A DNA stretch of 64,000 nucleotides from Polytrichum commune. Its lineage: Eukaryota > Streptophyta > Polytrichopsida > Polytrichales > Polytrichaceae. Location: NCBI GenBank assembly GCA_950295325.1, contig OX485803.1, positions 41,183,554 through 41,247,553 on the forward strand, given 5' to 3'. A program made the position numbers and the translations under genes. Within the stretch, counting starts at the first letter, position 1; each line of letters opens with the position of its first letter. Below, piece after piece: positions 37,995 through 49,239 of this stretch. The notes under the pieces are model-generated. The model saw only the letters and a program-made list of their open reading frames with translations. It was not told the origin of the DNA and did no database searches.

Positions 37995-38850
37995 CCCTTG
38001 ATTCCAACAAATAGTATGAGGGGGAGCGTGGTAAATTGGGTGCCACCAATTGAAAAACCTCAAACAATGTTCAACAAGATCTTCATTCCGCACAATATTC
38101 GTGTTGCTCAAGAAAATCGCATCAATGACATTGCAGTTGTGAAGCAACTCCAAGTGATTGATTAACACAACACTTTAATATGGTGTCATGGGCAAGTGAG
38201 GTAATCTACGTTGCCAAATGCTAAGAACAAATCTTGTACAATATTACCCCTAATAATTAAGTGCACTGGAGCAACTTGAATCACACATTAAAATCATATT
38301 CACTGAAAACATATTATTTAGTCTACTTTTCAATATATTAGTGATTTTTAACCTCCAAAGATATTGTGTGCTCATGTGCATATACACTGTGCTTGCAGGG
38401 GCAAGGCCAGTCCATGAATTTGATTAGCTATTTCAAGATAGGAAGAGGTAATATTGATGGAATGCTCTCTAAATGGAGTTGGAATATGTTGATTCCTGGA
38501 GTACATTGTAGTTTGTTTGCCAATATAGGTGTCCAAACTAATGTTGAACGCACTTTAAGAATTTGGTATGGTAAAAGGAAATGAGAGCATAGAGAGGTTA
38601 ATGATCAAATGCGCAAAATTTAATGTGGACTTGCATATGTTTGTAGTAGATGAAAGAGATGAATCCACTAGGAGGATCCAATTATGCATGTATCCTAGGG
38701 TTATCGCAATGCAAAGATGGGAACCAAGGAGAGAAAGAGATTTCAAATACATGCCACAAAATCATGATCTGACAAATGTGTTCAAGCTGGTTCGTGTAAG
38801 CAGCCATTTTGTAATTTTAGTTGCAATTCAAGTAGAGCCAAGTTGAGGAT
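37995..38850 (+). pseudogene. Unassigned coding-like fragments
   Basis: Three segments look protein-like but do not form a complete gene. The first (about 37995-38151, after an AG at GGACAG) is followed by a donor CAA|GTGATT. The second begins after TGCTTGCAG at 38399 and could end at AGAG|GTAATA. The third (about 38570-38790) has a charged frame containing ERDESTRR and PRRERDFKYM in a different frame. Phases join between the first two only. They could be remnants of a gene, or part of a gene that I failed to assemble. No family is recognised. Confidence 0.25.
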
Positions 38851-39988
38851 AATTGTAGATAGCATATTAAGATCCGGTTACCTCTTAGTTACTTGATATG
38901 CAATCTCGAGTAGAGAAGTTTCTTTCTACTTGAATGAGTAGATACCTTATACATACATCATGGATTGTGAACTTTTGAGAAGGCTAGTAACATTTGCCTC
39001 AACTCCAGATGCAAAGGATAACAAACAAGCAAGACACAAGTATGTTGAATGCAAGATCTGTGTCTTCTTGGCCTTTTGTCTGAAAAAAAAATAATTAAAT
39101 TAAATTAAAAAACCTTCCACGGTTGGTGGCACTTGCACGTGACAAGTTCTCATTGACACTAATATATGTTGGTATGCTCTCTCATGCCATAACTGATGTG
39201 TATATTAACCATTCCAGGTTCAATATTTAACAGATTTAAGAGGGCCTATGTGATCATGTAAGAGCAAGAGAATCTTCACTGTGGACTCTTGTAAGTTTTG
39301 CATCTCTACACTGATTGTGAAACTTGACTTGGCAATCTCCATAATTGCTAACCGGATGAGACACTTCCTGGGTGATCCACTTGTCAACAATGTCTGTAAA
39401 GTTGGAAATGCCTCCATATCTTAGGCTAGCTCGCAGATAACCTCTAGCTATTTGATGCTGTTGCACTCTTCAAATCAGAAAGCAATCCAGGACAGTACTC
39501 ACAAGCTCACTGTTCTCATCCCAGCTTTACAATCCAGATGATTATAAGCACCTTCACAAAGTTTATCATGAGGTTGTGATATCCTTATGATAAAATATGT
39601 AAGGATTTAGTAAATACTTTCACTGAATAGGATAATACTACATGTTTCAGTCTTTACCTTCAACTTCAAATGTGGAGGCGCTCCCTCAAAGATATGAGAT
39701 GGCTTTCTATTGTAAGAGTTCTCATTCAAGAAGGGATGCACGCTAGATTCACTCCAAACATTGCAAATCTGTTTTCTCGTGAGTTGCCAATAAAGGGCTC
39801 CTTTCTATTGTTGCCATGCCTTTTCAATTCCAAATAATCTGAAGCCTGAGCACCTGACATTGCCCATGCTAAGCCTCAAATGTGGCAGTCGTGTTATAGT
39901 AATAACTTAAATATTAAGAAACGCTTTATTGCTTGTGAGTGGCATAAACCCGCCCGAAGTGTGACAATAAGAATATTTGTCACTTTAC
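38851..39988. other. Intergenic DNA with an R1 fragment
   Basis: No gene is supported. A partial R1 copy (about 39198-39320) shares AGGGCCTATGTGATC and GAGAATCTTCACT with the copy at 42080. Confidence 0.45.
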
Positions 39989-42900
39989 TTACTCCTTCCG
40001 CATACCGTGTCCATTCTCAATCACCGTCACCCAAGTCGGCTCCGCGGATTGTGTTGCATCCTTTGCAACTCGTGGCTTTAAGTAACACGGGTTAGGTAGA
40101 CCAGGGAACGCAGGCATTTGACATGTGTCGCAGCTGTTGAGCGACATGGGAGTTTCAAGCTGTAGACCACCTTGACCTCTTTCGCTAGAACCCATTGCTT
40201 TTGGCCACCTTTGGCACAAATTGCCCTCGTCATAGATTGCTTTGTCCTTGGCATAATAAACCCTCGACGGCACGGGTGAGCGCAAGGAGCGGATACTCGC
40301 TTGACCACTATTCGATACGTCCCCTTTTGATGCGACAAGGGACGATAATCTCAGTTGCGCATTTTCTGTATCAGTGAAGACAGGTGACCGTGCAAAAATG
40401 TTGTATGGGCGCTCATGTGGACCTGATGATGATGTAGGGGTCCTGCTCAGATGGTTACTTCCAGTCTCCAAAGTGGGTGACCTAAACATCTGGGTACCCT
40501 CATTGAGATTCAAGTTCAGCAATGGCAGTGCAAATGGTCGCGGGTAGCTTGGTTTCTTCCCTGAAGCATAAGATAATCCACAAGAACTTGTAAGTGCTCT
40601 TGAGAAGCAATGTAGCCCTTGAGAATCAACGTAGCGTAGCTCTTCGAAGTTGACTGGTTTCACTAAAGACCTCCTCTACAATCATTCATGGCAGTTCACA
40701 AATACTTTATCATATTTATTCCTACTCATTACTACAAGGTCAAAGTCCGTTACATCAACTGCTCCTTCTTTACCAACCACTAACAGTACCAGGCTCCAGC
40801 TTTTACAATTCTGGAGCAACAGCAGGTGCACTGCTTGACATGATTCTATTGATTAACCAGAACGTACAATTCCATTAAGAACATGCGCAACAATGTCTCT
40901 AACAGATTCCACAACACAAAAGTCAGTGCTCCAGAACATCCACGTACAGAAGTGCACAGGTATGGACTTCTATGCAATTTTGCTGACGTGTATTCCTCAT
41001 TGGATATGAGGAGGCACATTCTCATCTGTAATTGATGACCCTACCATGGCTTGACCACTACGTCCGGTAATGGCCATGTGTTCCTTCGCCCATGACTGTA
41101 GTAGTCACCCAATAACCAGCTCACACGCTTATTATGGCTTGGTAGATTGGGTGCCTATCACATCTTGTGGCAAGGATCCTTGCATCCACTCCCTAGTTCA
41201 TGTTGCGTATTGCTACAAAGTCTCTCACAGTTCCATGACAGAAAACTCAGTACTCCAAAACCTCCATGTTAAGTAGTGGTGGGGCAAGTTGACGCGTTTA
41301 TTCCTCATTCGATATGAAGAGGCACATTATCACCCATAATTGATGACCCTACCATGGCATGACCACTATGTTTGTTAATGAATATGTGTCACCTTGCCAT
41401 GGGCTGTAGTGAGCACTCAGTACCTAACTTGCCGCTTGACTGTCGCTTGGTAGATTGGGCGCCTGCTATAGCCCATGGCAGGGCTCCTCGCATCCATTTA
41501 CCTTGGTTGATAAATAATTAAATTTAACATTGGGGTTGTTGCCACAGACATGAATGGGTGATCGTTTTCTTTTACAGTGATCATATGTTACAAAGGGTAC
41601 TTCCTTCCTCGCGAAAGGTGTTACCATTACCTTGTTGTGTAGTGTGCAACTAAGTGAGGCGGACAGCTCACCTTGTTGAGGCTTGGGTAAACCATGGTGC
41701 TCGGAACTGCGATAAACTTGCAGATCTGGACTTGGCTCCTTTTCATGCACATTCCTTGTTGAACCGCCCTCCTCTCTCAAAGCATTTAGGGGCTCAGAAA
41801 GACCATTGACGCTCTTCAAGGTGGGCCACGACCCAAGAAACTCCCCCTTCTTCTCGAAGTAGGCAGCAACAAGCTCTGGCAGGTGTAATGGGCTGGTCGT
41901 GGGTTGTGGAGGATGCCAATGGTCGTAGCTCTCAACATTCATTCTGGAGTCGGTTGGAGTCAGAGATGCAAACTGTGTTGGTAGAGTCTGTAGTACAAGC
42001 AAGACAAGTTTCAACAATTGGTTCACACATCGTTGATATAACGTTCTGACATGCTTTCTGTGGCCACTCTTCTCAACTGAGCGCCTATATTTGAGTGGAA
42101 TATGGCTTGAAGGCTTGTTGGTAAGAATAAATACTAATAAGACACATGTTACAATGAGATTGGACTAAGTGCTCAGAATGTAGACACCAATCTAGGTTCA
42201 ACAACTCACATAATTAGGAGGGCCTATGTGATCGCTTATAGAGAACGAGAATCTTCACTTTGACCTCCTATGACTTTTACATCTCAAGTCCAAATCTAAA
42301 ATTTAAAAGGACTATCATGTGATTCATCGCATTTGCTAACTGGCTGAAACATTTTCCAATTGAATAGACAGTAGCCAAAATTGCCTGGAGAATTGGAATA
42401 CCATGAGGGAGGGGGGGGGGGGGGGGGGGGTACATGACTATTATGATAATGAGTAAGCTATTCATATGATCTCCAAAAAAGGTGAGCAAAATGGCTGTGG
42501 GCACGATTTGGATTTGCTAATCATCTCATGCTAATTATGTGTTGCATATCCTACGAGAAGTGGGTGCAGAGAGTAAAGTGTTCAATTAAGCCCCACTAAC
42601 CTTATTGCATCACAACATAAGATGCTAATAAGTTATGGCTCGCGCAGAGGCGGTGCACCTGGTGTGGGTCAGCAGCAGAGCAGCTGAGAGGACTGCAAGG
42701 AGCCGAATGCTGGTAAAGGCGTCGGTGGGATAAGTGTGCTGGCCTTACAATGTGAACACGAGCCTTGACATCAGACACCGCAACTGGACCATTCTGCGGT
42801 CCGGGGCTTTCAGATTCAGTTGGTGATGGTGGGGGTGTCGTGCAATCCATGTGTGACAAATGAGTTGAGAATAGATCCACAGGAACGTTCACAAGTATTT

Positions 42901-44000
42901 GTGCTGTTCCAATCCAGACTTTTATCCCACTGTTTGATATGCGTCGTACCTGTTTCCATCAGAACACGTTCCCATGATTTTATAGATGAATCTCCAAAAA
43001 AACAACCACATTTTATAGATTTGTCTTCAGTGATCAGGATACCCATGACTTTCATGGGCTGTGAGCAAAGAGCAATTGAGACTTTAAGTACACAAAGGAA
43101 TTAAAATACACTAAAGCCTTCCACAACATCTATTCCCACTAACTTCATCAGTTCCAGCAGTAATTGTATCCTGTCTGGAGTTTCTGCTAATCATCTCCAG
43201 TGGTAACAAGAAGACTGAAGCAAATACCATCAACTATGGACTCCCATCTAACAAGACTACTGACCTTGCCAAAAAGAATCTCGGGCCGAGTCTATGCTCT
43301 CCAAGATGCTTTTCTACGGAGAACACCCACTACATCATTTAGAATGCTATGGACATAAGGAAACCAGGAGAGGTAATACAAAACCCTGAACAAGGAAAAC
43401 AAAAGCCAAAAGTGGAGTTTATTCAATGAGCCAGAATCCTATTTTTAAGTGAAAATGAGAATAAGATATACTCCAGACTTGATTCAATGAGGTTATGGAC
43501 TGACAATACATTGAAGATGGTAAAGAAGGTGTTGGACATTCTCTCACCTGTCCAACAAGCCACTTGGTTTGATTACACCGGACCAACACATTCTCTCCAA
43601 AAGCATACCCCATTAAGGAAGACAATCTCTGCGCCCCGTTTCGGCTGCAGTCGGCCCCGCACTCGCCAAACCCATGCCCTGGATGGTTGGTGGAAGGGCT
43701 GTTATACTGTGGTGAGAAGGAGGGAGACATGGCAGTCACCATCGAGTCCATTGGATCCTGCACCCACAACCTTCTCCTGGCTTGCAGGCACCCTTTCAAG
43801 GGGCTGCTGCTATTATACAGCAGGCTGTCTCCAGGGCTTTGTGGAGACTTAGGGAACTCATAGATCCCACGAGGAGATTGGCCACATCGCCTGCGTGGAG
43901 TGGCTGGCTCTAGGTTGGGAATCTCCAGCTTTGGCCGACCCCAGGAATTGTTGAAAGCCTGCTGCCCCTTGATCACTGAGTATAAGGCATCGTCATCCAT
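39989..44000 (-). CDS. Unrecognised 547-residue Ser/Pro-rich plant protein with a possible Tudor/SH3-like segment
   Basis: Four coding exons on the minus strand: 44000-43548 (the exon itself begins at 44024 after TTACAG), 42949-42749, 41987-41672 and 40662-39989. All phases join and the stop is TAA. Residues 1-120 are rich in SP/TP sites (TPRRR, QSPRG, KSPQSP), suggesting proline-directed phosphorylation. Across the exon 1/2 junction (about 135-180) lies the only compact-looking part: ENVLVRCNQTKWLVGQ followed by VRRISNSGIKVWIGTAQ. This beta-strand-like pattern resembles Tudor, Agenet or other SH3-like barrels. The rest appears disordered, with short conserved-looking patches (HLPELVAAYFEKKGEFLG; PVNFEELRYVD). 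I do not recognise the family. The last exon could continue past the stop through a donor at TAA|GTAAAG, but no partner exon was found. Confidence 0.65.
40889..41500. repeat. Tandem duplication of about 300 bp in an intron
   Basis: Two diverged copies (about 40889-41190 and 41211-41500) share TTGATGACCCTACCATGGC, ATTCCTCATT-GATATGA and GCTTGGTAGATTGGG blocks. They lie in the intron between the third and fourth coding exons of the 547-residue protein gene and carry no coherent open frame. Confidence 0.75.
42080..42600 (+). repeat. Dispersed repeat family R1, copy 4, with a poly-G tract
   Basis: Full block order (TATTTGAGTGG, AGGGCCTATGTGATC, GAGAATCTTCACT, GGATTTGCTAAT, GTGGGTGCAGAG). It contains a run of about 20 G at 42411-42430. 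It lies in the intron between the second and third coding exons of the 547-residue protein gene. Confidence 0.6.
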
Positions 44001-44306
44001 GTCTCTCTCGCTTGCTCCTCGTATCTGTAAGCACCAGCAGCAGGGGTCATCAGCAGCTAAAACATCATGTTTAAGAAGCATCACTATTTTGGAGTTGAGC
44101 CTTTCCTTATTAGAAACACCATCTCTTAAACCACTGCGAGTCTAAAAATTTCATAACTTTCGGGCCCAAGATGGTGACTCATACCTGTGTTAGAGCCGTT
44201 ACTTCTAATGGGCTTAAGAACATCGACATTTGACACGAGTTGTATCCAATGGATGCCTTCTTTCCAAGAATGTCATTGCTTCTCGTTCGTTCTCTAAAAT
44301 ATCGAC

Positions 44307-44592
44307 ACTTGACAGTGCAAAGCGTTTCTAATTCAGATACAAATGGCATCTGTTGATTCCTCTCAATGCCTTCATTCTTTCGAAGCATGTAAGAAAACAT
44401 GTACTCCCTCCGTCCCAAAATTATTGTCCTACTCCCCGGAGTTTAATATCCCAAAATGTTTGTCGGACGGAGGGAGTAATAGCTACTAATGGGTTCTAAC
44501 CCCATTGAGCGTTGAAAGTGTAAAGCTTGTCTAATACAGATACAAATGGCATCCATGGATTCCTCTCAATGCCCTCATCCTTTCCAAGCATG
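44307..44592. repeat. Short duplication flanking a Stowaway element
   Basis: Two copies of about 85 bp (44307-44390 and 44506-44592) share GATACAAATGGCATC and ATTCCTCTCAATGCC. They lie upstream of the coding start of the 547-residue protein gene, on either side of the Stowaway element. Confidence 0.7.
44404..44476. mobile_element. Stowaway-like (Tc1/mariner) MITE, 73 bp
   Basis: Starts CTCCCTCCGTCC and ends GGACGGAGGGAG, the hallmark Stowaway terminal inverted repeat. It is flanked by TA on both sides (44402-44403 and 44477-44478). At 73 bp it is very short for the family and almost nothing remains between the ends. Confidence 0.92.
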
Positions 44593-44689
44593 TTGCTGTG
44601 AGACTTTTATGAATTGAAAAAGCAGTAATTCAGATTAGAAGCATAAGAAGCGAATGAGCAATAACTATTCTGGAGGGGATAAGAGTTCA

Positions 44690-45060
44690 GTTACCAGCCC
44701 GGGCTCTCGTTCGCCTGTCTGTGCCTGTTTGCGTCTGTGATGGATGTCCAGCGCTTGCTTGCTTATTTATTTATGGTCGGGTTCCGGCCTCGTTCCGGTG
44801 CCTCTCCACGCCCACCAATTGTGACTGTACTGCTTTCTAAGCATCTTCGCTGCCTCCCCGTGTGCAGACGGCCATTTATTATGCCTCCAGTGCATACTGT
44901 TCTCGATCATCCCAACGCCACCACCAATAGTGAATGCGGTTTGCGAAATCAATTCAGTCCATGGCAGAAACCTACTTTGGAGACTTTTGTTTGAGAAATT
45001 CCAATTCAAATGAAATCCACTCCAATCAGGGAGCAAGAGAATGTCAGGTGCATGGAGTTC
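44690..45060 (-). promoter_or_regulatory. Possible 5' leader exon and promoter of the 547-residue protein gene
   Basis: The first coding exon opens with an acceptor (GTGCTTACAG at 44025), so a leader exon must lie upstream on the minus strand. A plausible donor, CGGGCTG|GTAACT, occurs near 44696. The 5' limit is not visible. Confidence 0.3.
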
Positions 45061-45720
45061 GTTTGCACTGGTCGTTCACCTGTACCAAAAAGAAGTGAAT
45101 CTGTTAGCGTTCACTTTATGACGTGAACACCTTTTGGGCAACGCACATAAGCTTGTTGTGAATCCATGTCAAGAATATGGAAATCCGTACATTATGGAGG
45201 ACAGTAGGAAACAGTTGAAAAAAAAAATTAAATTAACAAAACTAAAAAACTAAAACTCTCAGCTGAATGTTGTGGAGGTAAAATAGCACTTCGCGAAACT
45301 TTTCACTTGGAAAAATCGGATCGCTGTCCCTGAAACCCTAAAACTAGGAGCAAGAATGAGGGGTTAGGTCGCAGTCGTCAAAAGCAATTCTCAATGTTTG
45401 CAGAGAAACATACATGAATTCAAGGGCGGTGAAACTCATGAAACACCAACCCCAACTTCCCTACCCGTGCAAGTATTCGAAGACTACCAACAGGATTCGT
45501 AGGACAAATAGTGAGCCAATTTCCTCTCACAGATTTTGTCCATCTTTTTAGAATGGTACATCTCCCACTGCGAATGAGGTTTGCTGGAATGCCTACAGTA
45601 TGTCTTTCCAGATCTTCTTCATCACCCAACACAAGTCATGCTACTTGATTGAGGAGGTGAAGAGGTCTGATTCAGTCATCATGCATGGCAGTGGCCAACC
45701 CAAGATGGTGGATCAGCCCA
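45061..45720. other. Intergenic DNA
   Basis: No supported gene. A minus-strand frame at 45420-45632 has an ordinary amino-acid mix but neither a family signature nor splice partners. Confidence 0.45.
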
Positions 45721-45724
45721 ACCC

Positions 45725-46705
45725 AAAATGATGGACAGTTAACTCTCCTCTCAGAAATTCCTCACCTGTGTGAGAGAGTTATTTGATCTCCAATGCATGC
45801 AAGAAAATCCTACACCAACATAGCCCAACCACCTAGATTCATCTCCAACTCTTGACTTCTTCTGCCAAACAAGTTGATCACCACTGGATAGAGCCATCTT
45901 CACCCCAAATGTCAGCCATGCGGTTTGCTACACAAAACACACCTTGGATGAGACTAAATGATGGACACTCACTTTCCTCTCAGAAATTCCTCAGCTATGC
46001 AAAAGGGTTAACCTTCACTGCATACAAGAAAATCCTACACACCAACAAAACCCAGCCACCCACATGATGATTCATCTCCAACTCTGTCTTCTGCCAAACA
46101 AGTTCATCACCAGTTCATGGATCAGCCATCTTCACCCGCCAAATGCCAGCCATGTGAGTGGAGATGGTGTGAGGTTCATTAATTGCATGAGAAAAGCATG
46201 CCAGAAGAATAATTGAGACTTAATGATGCAAAGACATAACTTCCTTACTTTCCTCTCAGAAATGTCTCGAGGGTTGATCTCCACAGCATGCAAGAGAAAC
46301 AATCCTAGACCGACATAATCCACCCACCCACACAATTCATTTTCCCAACTCTGTGTCTTCTGCACAAATTCATCACCAGTAGAACCTGCATGGAGCCATT
46401 TTCACCCCCACAAATGCCAGCCACAGGGCGAGTGGAGGAGGTGTGATGACAATCAATCCATTAAATCGCTTGAGAAAAGCATGGTGCCGGTGGCGAGGTC
46501 GGATATTAAGACTTAGTGATGCATGGACACTTCCTTACCTTCCTCTCAGAGATGTCTTGAGGATTGCTGATCTCCATTGCATGCAAGGGAATCAATCCTA
46601 GACCAACATAACCCAACCACCCACATGATCTATCATCTCCAACAGTTCTGTGACATAAACTTTACGCAACCAATCTTTATCCCGCAATATGGTCGGCCAT
46701 GTGAG
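45725..46705. repeat. Four diverged tandem repeats of about 220-290 bp
   Basis: Each unit carries the same series of landmarks: CTTTCCTCTCAGAAAT, GCATGCAAGA(A)AATCCTA, ACATAACCCAACCACCCAC, TCATCTCCAACTCT and AATGCCAGCCATG. The first landmark recurs at about 45750, 45973, 46251 and 46543. The array ends in a GA-rich tract near 46760-46830. No coding function is seen. Confidence 0.75.
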
Positions 46706-47023
46706 GCTTCGCTTGAGAAATTATTGAAGCATGCCCAGCCCAACCCTGCAAGGAGGGAAGGGGAGGGAGGGACGGACGGAGGGAGAGAGAAAGGCAAGGA
46801 GAAAATGAAGCAAGGAAGGAAGGCAGGGAGGCAGACCCAAACAGGAATCAGGTGGGCATCTCTAACTACTCAACTTCTACAGGGTCATGGATGCATGGGA
46901 GGATTCGATCAACAATCTCCCTCAATCCTTCCCCCGGCCACACCGCTCCACATTTCACCTTCATCAGCCCCTCATCCTCCTGCTGCCTGCCTCTCTCTAT
47001 AGTATATGACTTCTCAAACGCCG

Positions 47024-47059
47024 CCCTCTCTCTCTCTCTCTTTCCCCCTCTCTCTCTCT
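47024..47059. repeat. (CT)n microsatellite
   Basis: A CT-rich simple repeat interrupted by a short C run, in intergenic DNA. Confidence 0.85.
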
Positions 47060-47159
47060 GCACATGCTTTTTAACATATAGATTATGGACTACATATTGT
47101 ACGCGAGGAGCCCTACTACAATCTATAGCAAGGTGACACGTGTATGATATTGAGTGTAG

Positions 47160-47884
47160 CACTCGACCTGCCGCAAGAGACGCTTACTACAGTTTACATT
47201 CGTCATGCTTGTGTCCGATGAAGACACAACATGCTGCACCAACAAAAATTTGAGATGGTCAATGCTACACGTGTACGCAGCCTGCATGGAAGGAATTTGT
47301 GTATTTTCATCTAAGGTGAGTGGGCCTCAAATAAAGGTTTTTCTCTGTGCACCTGCCTTTTGTAAGATATGAAACACGTGATTAGTGCAAGCGACAAAGG
47401 TAGGTGCACCTGTTTTGTTTTGTGACCCATTGTGGGCACTTGAAATTGAAGGTACAGTGCACGTCAGAGAAACATATGTTGAATGAATGTTCCACAAGAA
47501 AAGAAAAGGGGAAGGGGGGCGGGGGGGGGGAGCATAGCATCAAGTATTGCACACACAGCACTCCGTTGGGGCACGCTGTGCCATTAACCATTGGAAGCAA
47601 GCGTGGCATGTAACTTTGAGGTTTCACATCCTCACGATCATGAAGTGCTAGAATAAATCACAAGAAGTTAATCAAGAAGCACATTATCCCATGCAAAAGC
47701 ATGGGGCATGACCAACATGAGTGGCACAATTGGAATCCCCTTTCTACCCACAAAAGGTCATGGGAATTTTTCATTTTCGAATTTTGTAAGAAATTGAGAT
47801 TTGATTCAAATATTTTGAGTTGCATGGCTTCCAAATCCACTCTGAATTCTTAATCATACAAAGATAACCGGCATGCAAATTGGA
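47160..47884. other. Intergenic DNA
   Basis: Nothing recognised apart from a G-rich tract at 47512-47531. Confidence 0.45.
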
Positions 47885-48320
47885 TCGCTCTAAGCACCCA
47901 AACTTGCCAAAGGGTTCACAATAGGTGCCGTTGCCTTAGCAAATCCAATCTATGCCCATACCCATTTCCTCATTGTTTTTGGAGCTCATGTGGAAATCTA
48001 ATTCATAACCAAGTGGAGATTTTCTTTTTCATCAAATGGTCATACAGTCCCCCCCCCCCTCCCCCCCCCCCCCCCCCCCCCAATTATATTGACTATTGAG
48101 CCTATAATGGTTGATAAATTTTGAGCAACCTCTTTAAACACGTGTCTTTTTCATTGTCCAATCCCTTCAAACACATGTCTTTTTCATTGTCCAATCTCTT
48201 TAAACACATGTCTTTTTCGTTGTCCAATCTCTTTATACACATGTCTTTTTCATTCTCCATTCTTAGATCCACACCTAACCACACGCCACTCATATAAAGA
48301 TGTTCACATTTCAAGGGTGT
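47885..48320 (-). repeat. Dispersed repeat family R1, copy 5, with internal expansions
   Basis: Inverted R1 copy (TTAGCAAATCCAATC, TGCCCATACCC, TTTTTGGAGCTCAT, then ATCCACACCTAACC and CCACTCATAT). It has gained a C tract (48049-48081) and a four-unit minisatellite (48131-48262) that the other R1 copies lack. Confidence 0.6.
48131..48262. repeat. 33-bp minisatellite, four units
   Basis: Four head-to-tail 33-bp units around CACATGTCTTTTTCATTGTC, differing at a few positions. Because 33 is a multiple of three, it gives an artificial repeated peptide (LDNEKDMCLKR) on the minus strand. It arose by expansion inside an R1 repeat and is not a CRISPR array or a gene. Confidence 0.9.
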
Positions 48321-48329
48321 TGGATTAAG

Positions 48330-49239
48330 TCTAGTCTATCTTGCAAGGTGACAAGATCACAATTCACATGTTGTTCCCTCATAATTCAAGAGATTCACAA
48401 ATGACATTGCACTTATTATGGTAAATATAGTGGACCACATTGTTGAGCTTATTTCCACACTAAAAACATTGGACCAAAGATTTGTGATTTCTACAAGAAG
48501 TTGTCCATTAAGAAGGGAAATCTTAGCAAATTAATCTACCCTAGGTATTCATGTTTTTAGGTAGATAGACTCTAAAGATGGTAGTAGAGACTTCGTATAA
48601 AATAAGTGGGATCCAATTGGAAATGAAATGATTATCAACCATTTATTGGAACCCCTTGAACATGTAGGGGACTGAAACCCCTTCATCCATGATGAATGAT
48701 TTTACATAGAGATTAAAAACCCCAAATCCAAAAATTGGGGATGATACAGTGGGTGCGCATTATTTACCAAATTGCAATTTCTTAATATCAAGGGTCCACA
48801 TTGTAAGTTGCAATTGGATTGGATTGGAATAGTGTGTGTTGAAAGACTTTCAACTTGGGGGATGAAGGTAGGTATATCAACTGGGCATGATAAGTGCAAT
48901 AACTAGGATTGGACTATTTTCTTGTGTGATTTGATATTGTGGGTCACAATATAGGGTTCCCAAATGTAAGTCATGCTAAAGATCTCCCATAACTATTTTC
49001 CCATAAATGGTGTAACCATTACTAGAAGCACCACTATTCATTAACATTTACGTAGGTGATATGGTTGAGCCCAATCAAATACTATTTGACAATTAAATAG
49101 CATCACAAATATGCAACATGGAAACATGAATGTATTTCGCTACCTTTTCCATGTGCTTCAATTTGTATGTTTCTTATGGCAAGGTGAACAATCTTCCGAA
49201 ATCTCGGCTGCAGTAAATTCATGTCTTTCACCAACAAAA
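48330..49239. other. Intergenic DNA
   Basis: AT-rich with no recognised feature. Confidence 0.45.

Noticed and set aside
41466-41671. Continuation of the third exon frame of the 547-residue protein gene
   Set aside because: The donor CAAG|GTGAGC at 41672 joins in phase to the next exon. The frame beyond it runs into the duplicated intron sequence.
46577-47002. 141-codon plus-strand frame
   Set aside because: It covers the end of the tandem repeats and a GA-rich tract. The Gly/Glu/Lys and Pro/Ser runs are simple-sequence translations.
48131-48262. CRISPR-like regular repeats or a repeat protein
   Set aside because: The 33-bp units are directly adjacent without spacers and lie inside a dispersed repeat. 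The repeated peptide is only a consequence of the unit length.
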